A DNA stretch of 64,000 bases, taken from contig OZ220491.1 in assembly GCA_965116195.1 (NCBI GenBank), positions 806,001 through 870,000 of the forward strand, read 5' to 3'. Source of the stretch: Aldehydirespirator sp965116195. GTDB taxonomy: Bacteria; Actinomycetota; Acidimicrobiia; Acidimicrobiales; Aldehydirespiratoraceae. A program made the translations under genes and the position numbers. Within the stretch, counting starts at the first letter, position 1. Every line of letters starts with the position of its first letter. This document shows, one piece after another, positions 32,036-40,256 of the stretch. The notes beneath the pieces are model-generated. The model made no database searches and was not told the DNA's origin. It saw only the letters and a program-made list of their open reading frames with translations.

Positions 32036-34180
32036 ATGCCAGTCGGCGATCCACCACTCACCCTCCGGGACCTCGACAGCCTGCCCGTCAGCCGACTCAG
32101 GACTGTCGGTACCAAACGGGTTGCGGCTCTCACCGAAATGGGTATTGACACGGTGCTTGATCTGCTGCAGCACTATCCCCGTCGCTACCTGGACCGAACG
32201 CGCCAGGCTCAAATCGCCGAGTTGAACATCGACGAGGAGGCCACGGTGGTCGGACAGGTGTTGCACGGCAGCACCAGGCGCACGCGGCGAGGTCGCTCAC
32301 TCACCGACATCGTGATCCGAGACGACACAGCCAGTTTGCGTTTGTCGTTTTTCAACCAGACTTGGCGTGAGCGTTACCATCCGCCGGGAACCACGTTGGT
32401 GGCCCACGGGCGTCTGACCAACTATCGCGGCCTGCGGCAGATGACGAACCCCTTGGTTGATCCGGTCGGGGATCGCACCGGCCGCATCATCGCTGTCTAT
32501 CCGCAGTCAGACAAGGCCGGTGTTCGTACCTGGGACATAGCCGGGAGCATCAACGAGGCGCTCAACCGTTGTGAGGCCAGAGGAATAGCCGATCCTGTAC
32601 CCGTTGAACTACAACAGCCGTTTGTTCTTGTGAACAGGCACAAAGCGTTCAAGTGGATTCACCGGCCTGCGCAGATGAGCGATGCACTACAGGCCCGCCG
32701 TCGGCTTGTGTTTGACGAGCTCCTGCGTGTGCAACTCGAACTTGTGAGGCGCAAACGTCACATCGAGTTGCACACCGCCGGGCTCTCGCATGCAGTCCGG
32801 GGTGCGCTTGTGGGCCACTTCTTGCAGGCTCTCCCATTTGATCTGACCGCTTCCCAGGATCGTGTCATCGGCGAGATCGCCGCCGACCTCGCCAAGTCCC
32901 ATCCCATGCACCGGTTGTTGCAGGGTGATGTCGGGGCTGGCAAGACGGTCGTGGCTCTGTGCGCTTTGTTGACTGCCGTTCAGGGGGGTTTCCAGGGCGC
33001 ATTGATGGCACCCACCGAGGTGCTGGCCGAGCAGCACCACCGCACCATCATGTCACTGCTCGGTGGTCTTTCGGTGCCTGACTCCTCCCGGCTCACCGGC
33101 AAGCGTCCGCTCAACGTGGAGTTGCTGTCAGCAAGCCGCAGTGCGCCGCAGCGCCGACGAGCCACGCAGGGACTTGCTGCCGGTGACGTGGATCTGGTGG
33201 TTGGCACACACGCACTGATATCGGAGGGAGTTGAATACCGGGCGCTCGGCATAGTTGTGATAGACGAACAGCATCGCTTCGGCGTGGAGCAGCGGGCTGC
33301 GCTGCGTGCCCGTGGTCCCGGGTCAATAACACCCGACCTGCTGGTGATGACTGCGACCCCCATTCCACGCACCGCTGCCATGACGGTCTACGGCGATCTG
33401 GACGTTTCGGTACTTGATGAACTTCCCGCAGGCCGCACACCCGTGGCCACGTCATGGGCGCGCACCCCCTCAGAAGAGGCGGAGATGTGGGAAGTTGTCC
33501 GTTCCGAGGTCGCCGAGGGCCGACAGGCCTATGTGGTGTGTCCCCTGATTGAGGAGTCCGTGACCCTGGAGGTGCGCTCGGCGACAGAGACCTATGGGCG
33601 TCTCACCGGTGAGGGTGGCGAACTGTTCGGACTGTCAGTGGGCCTGTTGCACGGCAGGGTCACGCCTGCGGACAAGGAAGCGACGATGAGCAGCTTCCGC
33701 TCCGGCGAGTTGAGTGTGCTGGTGGCCACCACAGTGGTGGAGGTCGGTGTTGACGTACCCCGGGCCACTGTGATGGTGGTTCTTGATGCCGGCAGGTTCG
33801 GCATCGCCCAGCTGCACCAACTCCGGGGCCGTGTCGGTCGGTCCTCTCTCAGTTCTCGTTGCTATCTGGTGGGCGAGGCCGCAACCCCGGAGGCTGAGGC
33901 GCGACTCACCGCTGTGGTCGGATCCAGCAACGGCTTTGATCTGGCCGAGGCAGACCTGGAGTTGAGAGGTGAGGGCACGATCATGGGCGAGCGCCAGAAG
34001 GGTCGCAACGACCTGAAGTTGGCCTCCCTGCGGCGCGATAAGGAGTGGGTCACCAAGGCTCGCGAGGCTGCTGTTGAGATCATTGACGCAGATGCCGACA
34101 TGAGTGGTCTGCCGGATCTCGCCGCTGAGGTGGACTTCATGCTGGGTGGCAGCGACTCCGAGTTCCTGTTGAAGAGCTGA
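32036..34180 (+). CDS. recG: ATP-dependent DNA helicase RecG
   Basis: A 714-residue RecG. The N-terminal wedge/OB domain (about residues 40-190) includes VVGQVLHGSTRRTRRGRSL. The helicase core has Walker A QGDVGAGKT near residue 302, the DEQH box VIDEQHRFG near 410, TATPIPRTAAM and QLHQLRGRVGR. The C-terminal GEGTIMGERQKGRNDLK matches RecG. It remodels stalled forks and branch-migrates Holliday junctions. It starts at an ATG 48 bp after fakA. Confidence 0.95.
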   Translation: MPVGDPPLTLRDLDSLPVSRLRTVGTKRVAALTEMGIDTVLDLLQHYPRRYLDRTRQAQIAELNIDEEATVVGQVLHGSTRRTRRGRSLTDIVIRDDTASLRLSFFNQTWRERYHPPGTTLVAHGRLTNYRGLRQMTNPLVDPVGDRTGRIIAVYPQSDKAGVRTWDIAGSINEALNRCEARGIADPVPVELQQPFVLVNRHKAFKWIHRPAQMSDALQARRRLVFDELLRVQLELVRRKRHIELHTAGLSHAVRGALVGHFLQALPFDLTASQDRVIGEIAADLAKSHPMHRLLQGDVGAGKTVVALCALLTAVQGGFQGALMAPTEVLAEQHHRTIMSLLGGLSVPDSSRLTGKRPLNVELLSASRSAPQRRRATQGLAAGDVDLVVGTHALISEGVEYRALGIVVIDEQHRFGVEQRAALRARGPGSITPDLLVMTATPIPRTAAMTVYGDLDVSVLDELPAGRTPVATSWARTPSEEAEMWEVVRSEVAEGRQAYVVCPLIEESVTLEVRSATETYGRLTGEGGELFGLSVGLLHGRVTPADKEATMSSFRSGELSVLVATTVVEVGVDVPRATVMVVLDAGRFGIAQLHQLRGRVGRSSLSSRCYLVGEAATPEAEARLTAVVGSSNGFDLAEADLELRGEGTIMGERQKGRNDLKLASLRRDKEWVTKAREAAVEIIDADADMSGLPDLAAEVDFMLGGSDSEFLLKS

Positions 34181-34185
34181 CAAGG

Positions 34186-34455
34186 GTGCTGACAAGGTTC
34201 GGTGACGGCTGATGGCGTTGCGTAGATGGCGGGGTCGCTGAGTCGGCGGTGCAGTTCAGGGTGCTGACAAGGTTTGGTGACGGCTGATGGCGTTGCGTGT
34301 TGTGGCGGGAACTGGTGAGCGGAGTATTGCCATGCGTTGTGCGCTTGTGCCGGTGGTCGGAGTATTGCGATGGCGTTGCGTGTGGGCGACGGGTGCTGAC
34401 AAGGTTTGGTGACGGCTGATGGCGTTGCGTGTTGTGGCGGGAACTGCGCGAGGCC
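34186..34455. repeat. Repeated copies of the rsmD 5' end
   Basis: The block GTGCTGACAAGG, TTTGGTGACGGCTG, then the start ATGGCGTTGCGTGTTGTGGC, appears at the true rsmD start (34419) and in three copies beginning at about 34186, 34260 and 34391 or partial forms of them. Copies near 34212 and 34287 include the ATG and 4 to 9 codons, then diverge. GGAGTATTGC is also repeated. Confidence 0.93.
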
Positions 34456-34982
34456 GACGGCTGAGCGCGCCGGCGGGCCGGATCACGCGCCCCACCTCTG
34501 ACCGGGCCCGCGAAGCTGTGTTCAACTCGCTGTACTCGATGGGTGCCGTTGAGGCTGCCGCTGTGCTTGATCTGTACGCCGGCACAGGCGCGCTGGGGAT
34601 TGAGGCGCTCAGCCGAGGTGCCTCCCGAGCAGTGTTCGTTGAGCGTGACCCTGCTGCGGTCAGAGCATTGCACCGCAACCTGGCGGCGACCGGCTTCACC
34701 GATCGAGCCGAGGTCATCCGGGCCGACGCATTACGGGCTGTTGACGAGTTGAACCGCCGGAAGCGCCATTTTGATCTGGCTCTTGTGGACCCCCCCTACG
34801 CCTTTGACTCCTGGCCCGAGTTGGTGTCGCGGGTGCCTGCGGCGCGGTTCGTTGTTGAGTCTGATCGTGTTGTTGATCTGGGGCCGCAACTGATTGTCCA
34901 CTATCATAAGCGTCTTGGCGGTACGGTTATGACATACGCAACAGCCGCCCAGGGCGGCCCTCACCCGTCCGGAGCCTGCTAG
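34419..34982 (+). CDS. rsmD: 16S rRNA (guanine(966)-N(2))-methyltransferase
   Basis: A 187-residue Rossmann methyltransferase. It begins MALRVVAGTARGRRLSAP; the S-adenosylmethionine motif is VLDLYAGTGALGIEALSRG and the catalytic motif LALVDPPYAF. It methylates G966 of 16S rRNA in the small subunit. The adjacent coaD gene overlaps by one base (TAGTG), so the pair is cotranslated. Upstream, truncated copies of its first codons could recruit ribosomes unproductively. Confidence 0.92.
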   Translation: MALRVVAGTARGRRLSAPAGRITRPTSDRAREAVFNSLYSMGAVEAAAVLDLYAGTGALGIEALSRGASRAVFVERDPAAVRALHRNLAATGFTDRAEVIRADALRAVDELNRRKRHFDLALVDPPYAFDSWPELVSRVPAARFVVESDRVVDLGPQLIVHYHKRLGGTVMTYATAAQGGPHPSGAC

Positions 34983-35467
34983 TGACCCGAGTGTTGTATC
35001 CGGGATCGTTTGACCCGATCCACTACGGACATCTTGAGATCATCGAGACGCTGGCGCAATTGTTTGATGAGGTGATAGTGGCTGCGATGCGCAATCCCCA
35101 GAAAGGCGACGGGCTGTTCACTCTTGATGAGCGTGAGCAGATGATCAAGGAGGTGTGTGCGCATCTCTCCAACGTCTCGGTTGCCATGTTCTCCAACCTT
35201 GTGGTCAACTTGGCCCGTGACCTTGGTGCTGACTTCATTGTCAAGGGTCTCAGGGCTGTGTCGGATTTCGAGAACGAACTACAGATGGCGCAGATGAACC
35301 TTGCTCTTGCCGGTGTTCAGACCGTGTTCATCCCGTCAGCCAGCCGACGTTCCTTTGTTGCCTCAAAGCTCATCAGGGAGGTCGCACGTTTCGGTGGGGA
35401 CGTTTCTTCGATGGTGCCTGAGACGGTGCAACGCCGTTTGGCGAGCCAGTTCAGCCAGGAGCCATGA
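34982..35467 (+). CDS. coaD: Phosphopantetheine adenylyltransferase
   Basis: A 161-residue nucleotidyltransferase with the T/HxGH signature YPGSFDPIHYGHLEII at the N-terminus and KGLRAVSDFENELQMAQMN in the middle. It transfers AMP to 4'-phosphopantetheine in coenzyme A synthesis. It starts with GTG overlapping the rsmD stop. The 3' end with its stop is part of a small repeat reaching the next gene. Confidence 0.95.
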   Translation: MTRVLYPGSFDPIHYGHLEIIETLAQLFDEVIVAAMRNPQKGDGLFTLDEREQMIKEVCAHLSNVSVAMFSNLVVNLARDLGADFIVKGLRAVSDFENELQMAQMNLALAGVQTVFIPSASRRSFVASKLIREVARFGGDVSSMVPETVQRRLASQFSQEP

Positions 35468-35530
35468 GCAGCACCAGCCAAGAGTCATGAGCAACACCAG
35501 CCAGGAGCCATGAGCAGCACCAGCAGTACC
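35455..35530. repeat. 24-bp repeats at the coaD/DivIVA-like junction
   Basis: Three copies of CAGGAGCCATGAGCAGCACC (one as AAGAGTCATGAGCAACACC). The first spans the coaD TGA and the last provides the ATG of the following gene, so the stop of one gene and the start of the next are the same repeated string. Confidence 0.92.
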
Positions 35531-36148
35531 GGTACCACCGGTAGCACCAGCGGAACCAGCAGTACCCGTGGTACCGCCATGACACCGGTGCCGCCTGTTT
35601 CGGGTAATACGGAGAGTTCGCTGGAGGCGCGCAGACTTGCAGTTGAACAGGCGCTGAACCATGCCGTTCGGTTGTTGGAGAGGTCGCGCCCGATGCCGTT
35701 CTCGGCCTCTGTGATGATCAACGGCGAGGAGTTGCTGGTGCTGCTGCGTCACGCGTTGGCCATGATGCCTGAAGAGTTGCGGGCTGCCCGATGGATACTC
35801 AAGGAGCGGGACGACATTCGGGCCCGTGCTGAACGTGAGGGCCAGGACATTGTGGATGCGGCTCGTGCCCGGGCCGAACAGATGGTGCAGCGCAGCGAGG
35901 TCGTGAAGGCAGCGGAGCTGCAGGCGCGCCGCACTCTCTCAAAGGCCGAGGAGCACACGCGGCGTATGAAACTGGAGACTGAGGACTGGTGTGATCAGCG
36001 TCTGGCCGCGTTTGAGGCGACCTTGCACAAGACCATGACCACGGTTTCAACGGGACGCCGAAAGCTGCAGGACACGCGCCTGGCGCAACCTGCGCCGCCG
36101 CCTTCGACCAAACCGGAAGATCCTGTCTTTGATCAGGACCACAAATGA
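35510..36148 (+). CDS. DivIVA-like coiled-coil protein
   Basis: A 212-residue protein. Residues about 45-170 form a long charged amphipathic helix (RPMPFSASVMINGEELLVLL, then REGQDIVDAARARAEQM) as in the DivIVA/cell-division-initiation-like proteins encoded next to coaD in actinobacteria. The first about 25 residues are a Ser/Thr/Gly low-complexity stretch with a tetra- to hexapeptide repeat. The C-terminus is Pro-rich. It probably scaffolds at the membrane or septum; this is inferred from family and position. Confidence 0.7.
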   Translation: MSSTSSTGTTGSTSGTSSTRGTAMTPVPPVSGNTESSLEARRLAVEQALNHAVRLLERSRPMPFSASVMINGEELLVLLRHALAMMPEELRAARWILKERDDIRARAEREGQDIVDAARARAEQMVQRSEVVKAAELQARRTLSKAEEHTRRMKLETEDWCDQRLAAFEATLHKTMTTVSTGRRKLQDTRLAQPAPPPSTKPEDPVFDQDHK

Positions 36149-36506
36149 GCACATCCAGCGTCACCGGTGCCCGCAGATTGTCGGTCGCAGCAGTATCAGC
36201 CAGCCGACAGCTTGGCGGAGGTATTGGTCGTTATGGGCTGTTGGCAAGTTCCTACTTCATTTGGCGCAAGCCTGTAGTCGGAAGTCCCGGACATTGTGGG
36301 GTGTTGAGTTCGGCTGAATTGTCTGATCGCGGGCTTGGGAGAAGTACTTGTCGTTGCGGGGTGTTGGTCTCGTCTGGGTTGTCTGATTGCGGGCTTGGGA
36401 GAAGTACTGGTCGTTGTGGGGTGTTGAGTTCGGCTGGGTTGTCTGATTGCGGGCTTGGGAGAAGTACCGGTCGTTGGGGGGTGTTGATTTCGGCAGGACC
36501 ACCTAT
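36149..36506. repeat. 60-bp tandem repeats in the spacer before yceD
   Basis: From about 36290 to 36500 a 60-bp unit (containing TTGTCTGATTGCGGGCTTGG and GGTCGTTGTGGGGTGTTGAG) occurs 3.5 times. A frame from an ATG at 36145, which overlaps the previous stop as ATGA, stays open through all units to 36510 and would encode 121 residues with a 20-residue repeat (SSAGLSDCGLGRSTGRCGVL). It may be translated but looks like repeat sequence without a fold. Confidence 0.8.
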
Positions 36507-36983
36507 ATGAGGGCGGCACGTGTTGATAGTCGTCGGCTCGGTGGGGGCCTGCTGATTGACTGCGTGCGGCTGAATGCGGGTGTGGTTGACCGTATTGACG
36601 TGGCCCGACAGTGTGTGTTGGAAGAGCCTGGCCTCGGCGTGGCACGGGTCTCTGAAGGGGCGGTGATGGTCCAGGTGAGGGTGCAGGCTGCCGGGTCGGC
36701 GTTCGTGGCCCACGGCAGTCTTTTCGGTAGCTGGGTTGCGGAGTGCCGCCGTTGCCTTGATGAGGTTGACGGGCCGCTGGAGATCCCATTCCACGAAGTG
36801 TTTGAGTGGGAACCGACGGAGGGGGAGACCTGGCCCATCAATAACTGTTGCATCGAGCTGAGCCAACCGGTGAGGGAGGCGGCCCTCTTGGCGTTGCCGC
36901 TGGCACCATTGTGCTCGCCGGACTGTGCCGGCCCTGAGCCGGATCGGTTCCCGACAGGCCCGATCCGGCAGTTGTCCGCCTGA
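36507..36983 (+). CDS. yceD: YceD/DUF177 family protein
   Basis: A 158-residue protein of the YceD family, always next to rpmF. Recognisable are VAHGSLFGSWVAECRRCLDE with a C-x-x-C metal-binding-type turn and a second pair of cysteines near the C-terminus (LCSPDCAGPEPD). The family is linked to 23S rRNA accumulation and ribosome assembly. The ATG at 36507 is used; the frame runs up into the repeats to 36447. Confidence 0.82.
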   Translation: MRAARVDSRRLGGGLLIDCVRLNAGVVDRIDVARQCVLEEPGLGVARVSEGAVMVQVRVQAAGSAFVAHGSLFGSWVAECRRCLDEVDGPLEIPFHEVFEWEPTEGETWPINNCCIELSQPVREAALLALPLAPLCSPDCAGPEPDRFPTGPIRQLSA

Positions 36984-37169
36984 CCTTCGCAGCAGGGCCT
37001 TTGCTGCATCCCCAGTCAGAACCTTGGCGTATCCTGAGTACGCGCTCGCGGCAGGGCATTTCTGCAAGGCGATGTGTTGTCATGTCGGGGTGCTGCTAAA
37101 GTTGTGGGTTGGCCCAGAGCTTTGTGCTGGGTGTCGCGCTGCGACTGGACGTCCAAAGTTGGTGCATGC

Positions 37170-37349
37170 ATGGCTGTTCCCAAGAGAAAGACCTCCAAAG
37201 CCAAGGGCCGCAGCAGGCGCGCGGCAGCATGGCGGGTGAGCCCCACAGGTCGTAGCATCTGCCCTCGCTGTGGCAGCATCAAGCGGCCACACCACGTTTG
37301 TGGCAACTGCGGCTGGTACGCGGGGCGACTGGCCATAGAGGTCGAGTAG
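37170..37349 (+). CDS. rpmF: 50S ribosomal protein L32
   Basis: A 59-residue L32: MAVPKRKTSKAKGRSRRAAA at the start and the zinc-ribbon cysteines C-x2-C...C-x2-C (CPRCGS and CGNCG). The length is normal. It starts at ATG 37170; the upstream extension of the frame to 37074 is not part of L32. Order yceD-rpmF-plsX-acpP is conserved. Confidence 0.95.
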   Translation: MAVPKRKTSKAKGRSRRAAAWRVSPTGRSICPRCGSIKRPHHVCGNCGWYAGRLAIEVE

Positions 37350-37428
37350 TCTGAGCGCCGACGCGGTGCTGTCCGCCCGGAGGGATGTTGCCGACCTGTC
37401 ATACGGCCCACTTCCTGTAGCGGCTGAA

Positions 37429-37876
37429 GCTGGCAGACAGAGCCGGTGCATCAACGCATCTCTGTTCCATCAACACACGTTGCGGCACAAGGCTGAAACT
37501 TGCGGAGAGGGCCGTCGCACTGACGCATCTCTGTTCGATCAACACACGTTGCGGCACAAGGCTGAAACTTGCGGAGAGGGCCGTCGCACTGACGCATCTC
37601 TGTTCGATCAACACACGTTGCGGCACAAGGCTGAAACTGGTAGGCAGAGCCGGTGCATCAACGCATCTCTGTTCCATCAACCCACGTTGCGGCACAAGGC
37701 TGAAACTTGCGGAGAGGGCCGTCGCACTGACGCATCCCTGTTCCATCAACCCACGTTGCGGCACAAGGCTGAAACTGGCGGGCAGAGCCGGCGCACCAAC
37801 GCATCTCTGATCCATCAACCCACGTTGCGGCACGAGGCTGAAATGGGCAGAGAGAGCCATCGCACCAACGCATCCA
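37429..37876. repeat. 69-bp tandem repeat between rpmF and plsX
   Basis: About 6.5 copies of a 69-bp unit with the constant part CCACGTTGCGGCACAAGGCT. Two alternating types exist: one with GGAGAGGGCCGTCGCACTGA, the other with GGCAGAGCCGGTGCATCAAC. The array ends shortly before the plsX start. The unit is a multiple of three and the array is open in one plus frame, but no gene start supports translation. Confidence 0.95.
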
Positions 37877-37913
37877 CATGGGGTCGGTGTCACAGGGTGT
37901 CACAGACACAGGC

Positions 37914-38900
37914 ATGCAACCGGTAGCGGTAGATGCCATGGGGGGTGACCGCGCCCCAGCTGAGATCGTGACAGGTGCCCGTCGTGCCGTGGAGGAGATG
38001 GGCATTCCCGTTGTGCTGGTGGGACGACCCGGCGAGTTGGGCGACACCGGTGAACTGGAGGTGATCGAGGCTGCCGAGGTCATCGGCATGGATGCCGAAC
38101 CGGGCTCCAGTGTGCGAACGATGAAGGACTCGTCACTGGTGCGGGCCGCCGAGGCGGTGCGCGACGGGCGGGCCTCCGCAATGGTGTCAGCAGGCAACAC
38201 GGGTGCTGCGATGGGGGCTGCGCTGCTGCGTATGGGGCGCATCCGCGGTATCGCTCGTCCCGCCATCGCCACCCCTATCCCCACGCCCGGTGCTCATCCC
38301 ACGACGATGCTGGATGCGGGTGCAAATGCCGAGTGTCGCCCCGAGTGGCTGGTGCAGTTTGCCCGCATGGGTTCGGTTTATGCCCGTGACCGCTTCGCCA
38401 TCGAGCGGCCCCGTGTGGGTTTGTTGTCCATAGGGGAGGAAGCCGGCAAGGGAAACGAATTCACAAAAGCGGTATTTGACCAACTTGTTGACGGCGAATG
38501 GGCTTCCGACATCAATGCGGAGTGGATCGGCAACGTTGAGGGACGTGACATCATGACCCCGGAAGTTGATGTGGTCATCACCGACGGGTTCACCGGCAAC
38601 GTCACCCTCAAGGCCCTGGAAGGTTCGCTGCGAGCTTTGTTCGGCAGACTGCTGGTGGCCATTGACACCGACGACACCACGCGCGCTGCTGGTGAGATGC
38701 TTGCCCCCGCACTGGATGCGATGGCACAGGAACTTCATCCCGACAGTGTTGGAGGTGCCCTGTTGCTGGGGGTGCGAGGTGTCTGTGTGATATCCCATGG
38801 CAGCAGTGGAGCCGCAGCGATGATGAATGCCATCGGCGTGGCGCATGAGATGGTGACAGCACAGATGGTTGATCATCTCGTCGCCACAGCCCGCCGATAG
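37914..38900 (+). CDS. plsX: Phosphate acyltransferase PlsX
   Basis: A 328-residue PlsX: MQPVAVDAMGGDRAP at the N-terminus, SAGNTGAAMGAALL, the domain core DAGANAECRPEWLVQFA, and GFTGNVTLKALEG. It converts acyl-ACP to acyl-phosphate, the first step of glycerophospholipid synthesis, and links functionally to acpP downstream and FakA upstream. The ATG at 37914 aligns with the family; a GTG or ATG further upstream (37878) is less likely. Confidence 0.94.
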   Translation: MQPVAVDAMGGDRAPAEIVTGARRAVEEMGIPVVLVGRPGELGDTGELEVIEAAEVIGMDAEPGSSVRTMKDSSLVRAAEAVRDGRASAMVSAGNTGAAMGAALLRMGRIRGIARPAIATPIPTPGAHPTTMLDAGANAECRPEWLVQFARMGSVYARDRFAIERPRVGLLSIGEEAGKGNEFTKAVFDQLVDGEWASDINAEWIGNVEGRDIMTPEVDVVITDGFTGNVTLKALEGSLRALFGRLLVAIDTDDTTRAAGEMLAPALDAMAQELHPDSVGGALLLGVRGVCVISHGSSGAAAMMNAIGVAHEMVTAQMVDHLVATARR

Positions 38901-38924
38901 CCCGACAGCCAACTGGCCGCCGTT

Positions 38925-39220
38925 GTCAATCCGCCCGGTTTGTCGAGTCAGTGCCTCTGGTTCAAATGGTGCTGGTTGGCTCTGTTGTCAATTCGCCGGT
39001 TTGTCGAGTCGGTGCCTCTGGTTCAAATGGTGCTGGTTGGCCTGATTTGGGTACCGACCGGAGAGTCTCACGGGGACATACGGGCAATGGGGGCAATCTG
39101 CGCAGCGCTGATTTGGGTGCCGACCGGGGAGTCTCACGGGACGCACCGGAAATGGGGGCAATCTGCGCAGCGCTGATTTGGGTACCGACCGGGGAGTCTC
39201 ACGGGGAGACTGACGATAAG
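38925..39220. repeat. Two repeat families between plsX and acpP
   Basis: First, a GTGCCTCTGGTTCAAATGGT-containing unit appears twice (about 38930 and 39000). Then a unit with CGACCGGGGAGTCTCACGGG and GGGGGCAATCTGCGCAGCGC appears three times at 62 to 66 bp spacing (about 39050, 39118 and 39184). No gene is recognised. Confidence 0.9.
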
Positions 39221-39261
39221 GTCTGTAATCCACTACTCACCGCGAGAACAGGGAGGGCTTG

Positions 39262-39552
39262 ATGCCTGCGGAGACCCACGTTGAGCAGTCACCGCTCGGG
39301 CGAGACGAGGTGCTGGCGCTGGTGCGGGATCGCCTTGCGGACATTCTGGAGATCGACTCGTCCTCCATTGCAGAGGGGGCTTCGTTTGCTGATGACCTGG
39401 ATGCTGACTCGTTGGCGTTGATCGAACTGGTCGAGGCGATTGAAGAAGAACTGGCCGAGCGCGCCGTCGGATTTCGTATCGAAGACGAAGACCTTGAGGA
39501 TCTGCGGTCGGTGCGTGACGCTGTTGACTACGTGATGGCGAAACTCGGTTGA
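39262..39552 (+). CDS. acpP: Acyl carrier protein
   Basis: A 96-residue ACP with the phosphopantetheine attachment serine in DADSLALIELVEAIEEEL. The protein is slightly long, with an extended N-terminus. A GGGAGGG ribosome binding site precedes the ATG. Its TGA overlaps the rnc ATG (TGATG). It carries acyl chains for fatty acid and phospholipid synthesis. Confidence 0.93.
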   Translation: MPAETHVEQSPLGRDEVLALVRDRLADILEIDSSSIAEGASFADDLDADSLALIELVEAIEEELAERAVGFRIEDEDLEDLRSVRDAVDYVMAKLG

Positions 39553-40256
39553 TGGCTGCAACCGCGTTGGCGGAAGTCACGGCGCTTGAGGATCGCCTCG
39601 GCTACAGGTTTGCCGACAGGTCTTTGTTTGAACTTGCCTTGACTCACCGGTCATGGTGCGCTGAGCATTCCGGCTCGGAGTCCAACCAGCGTCTGGAGTT
39701 CCTGGGTGATGCCGTGCTTGATCTGGTGGTGACCCGTGAACTCTATGTGCGCTTTCGTGACCTGCCTGAGGGTGCTCTCGCCAAGGCTCGTTCCGCGCTT
39801 GTGAACTCGGCCACGCTGGCTGAGGTGGGACAGTCGCTCGGGCTTGGGGATTGTCTGCATCTCAGCATTGGTGAGGCCGCCTCGGGTGGGCGCAGCAAGC
39901 CTTCATTGCTGGCTGATGCAGTTGAGGCACTGATCGGCGCGGTCTATCTGGATGGTGGTATCACTGCGGCAGAAGAGGTGGTGTCCGAGTTGTTGGGATC
40001 GCGCCTGGAAACAGAAGCGCAGGCACCGGGCCACACCGACTTCAAGACCCGGTTGCAGGAACTGTCGGCAGCACGCCGTTTGGCATGCCCGGTCTATTCG
40101 GTGACCTCCAGCGGACCGGCACATGAGGCATGGTTTAGAGCCGAGGTTCGTGTGGGTGACATCACCGGAACCGGTGAGGGACTTTCCAAGAAGCACGCTG
40201 AACAGCAGGCAGCAGCGGTGGCCTATGCAGCCATGGGTTCCGGGGCAGGGTCATGA
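39552..40256 (+). CDS. rnc: Ribonuclease III
   Basis: A 234-residue RNase III. Signature NQRLEFLGDAVLDLVV, catalytic acidic motif LLADAVEALIGAVYLD, and a C-terminal double-stranded RNA-binding domain (GEGLSKKHAEQQAAAVA). It processes rRNA precursors. Overlap with acpP upstream and with the Fpg-like ATG downstream (ATGAG) indicates a cotranslated cluster. Confidence 0.95.
   Translation: MAATALAEVTALEDRLGYRFADRSLFELALTHRSWCAEHSGSESNQRLEFLGDAVLDLVVTRELYVRFRDLPEGALAKARSALVNSATLAEVGQSLGLGDCLHLSIGEAASGGRSKPSLLADAVEALIGAVYLDGGITAAEEVVSELLGSRLETEAQAPGHTDFKTRLQELSAARRLACPVYSVTSSGPAHEAWFRAEVRVGDITGTGEGLSKKHAEQQAAAVAYAAMGSGAGS

Noticed and set aside
37366..37926. Plus-strand 186-residue repeat ORF before plsX
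   Set aside because: No ribosome binding site or -10 box. It is the open frame of the 69-bp array and overlaps the plsX start.
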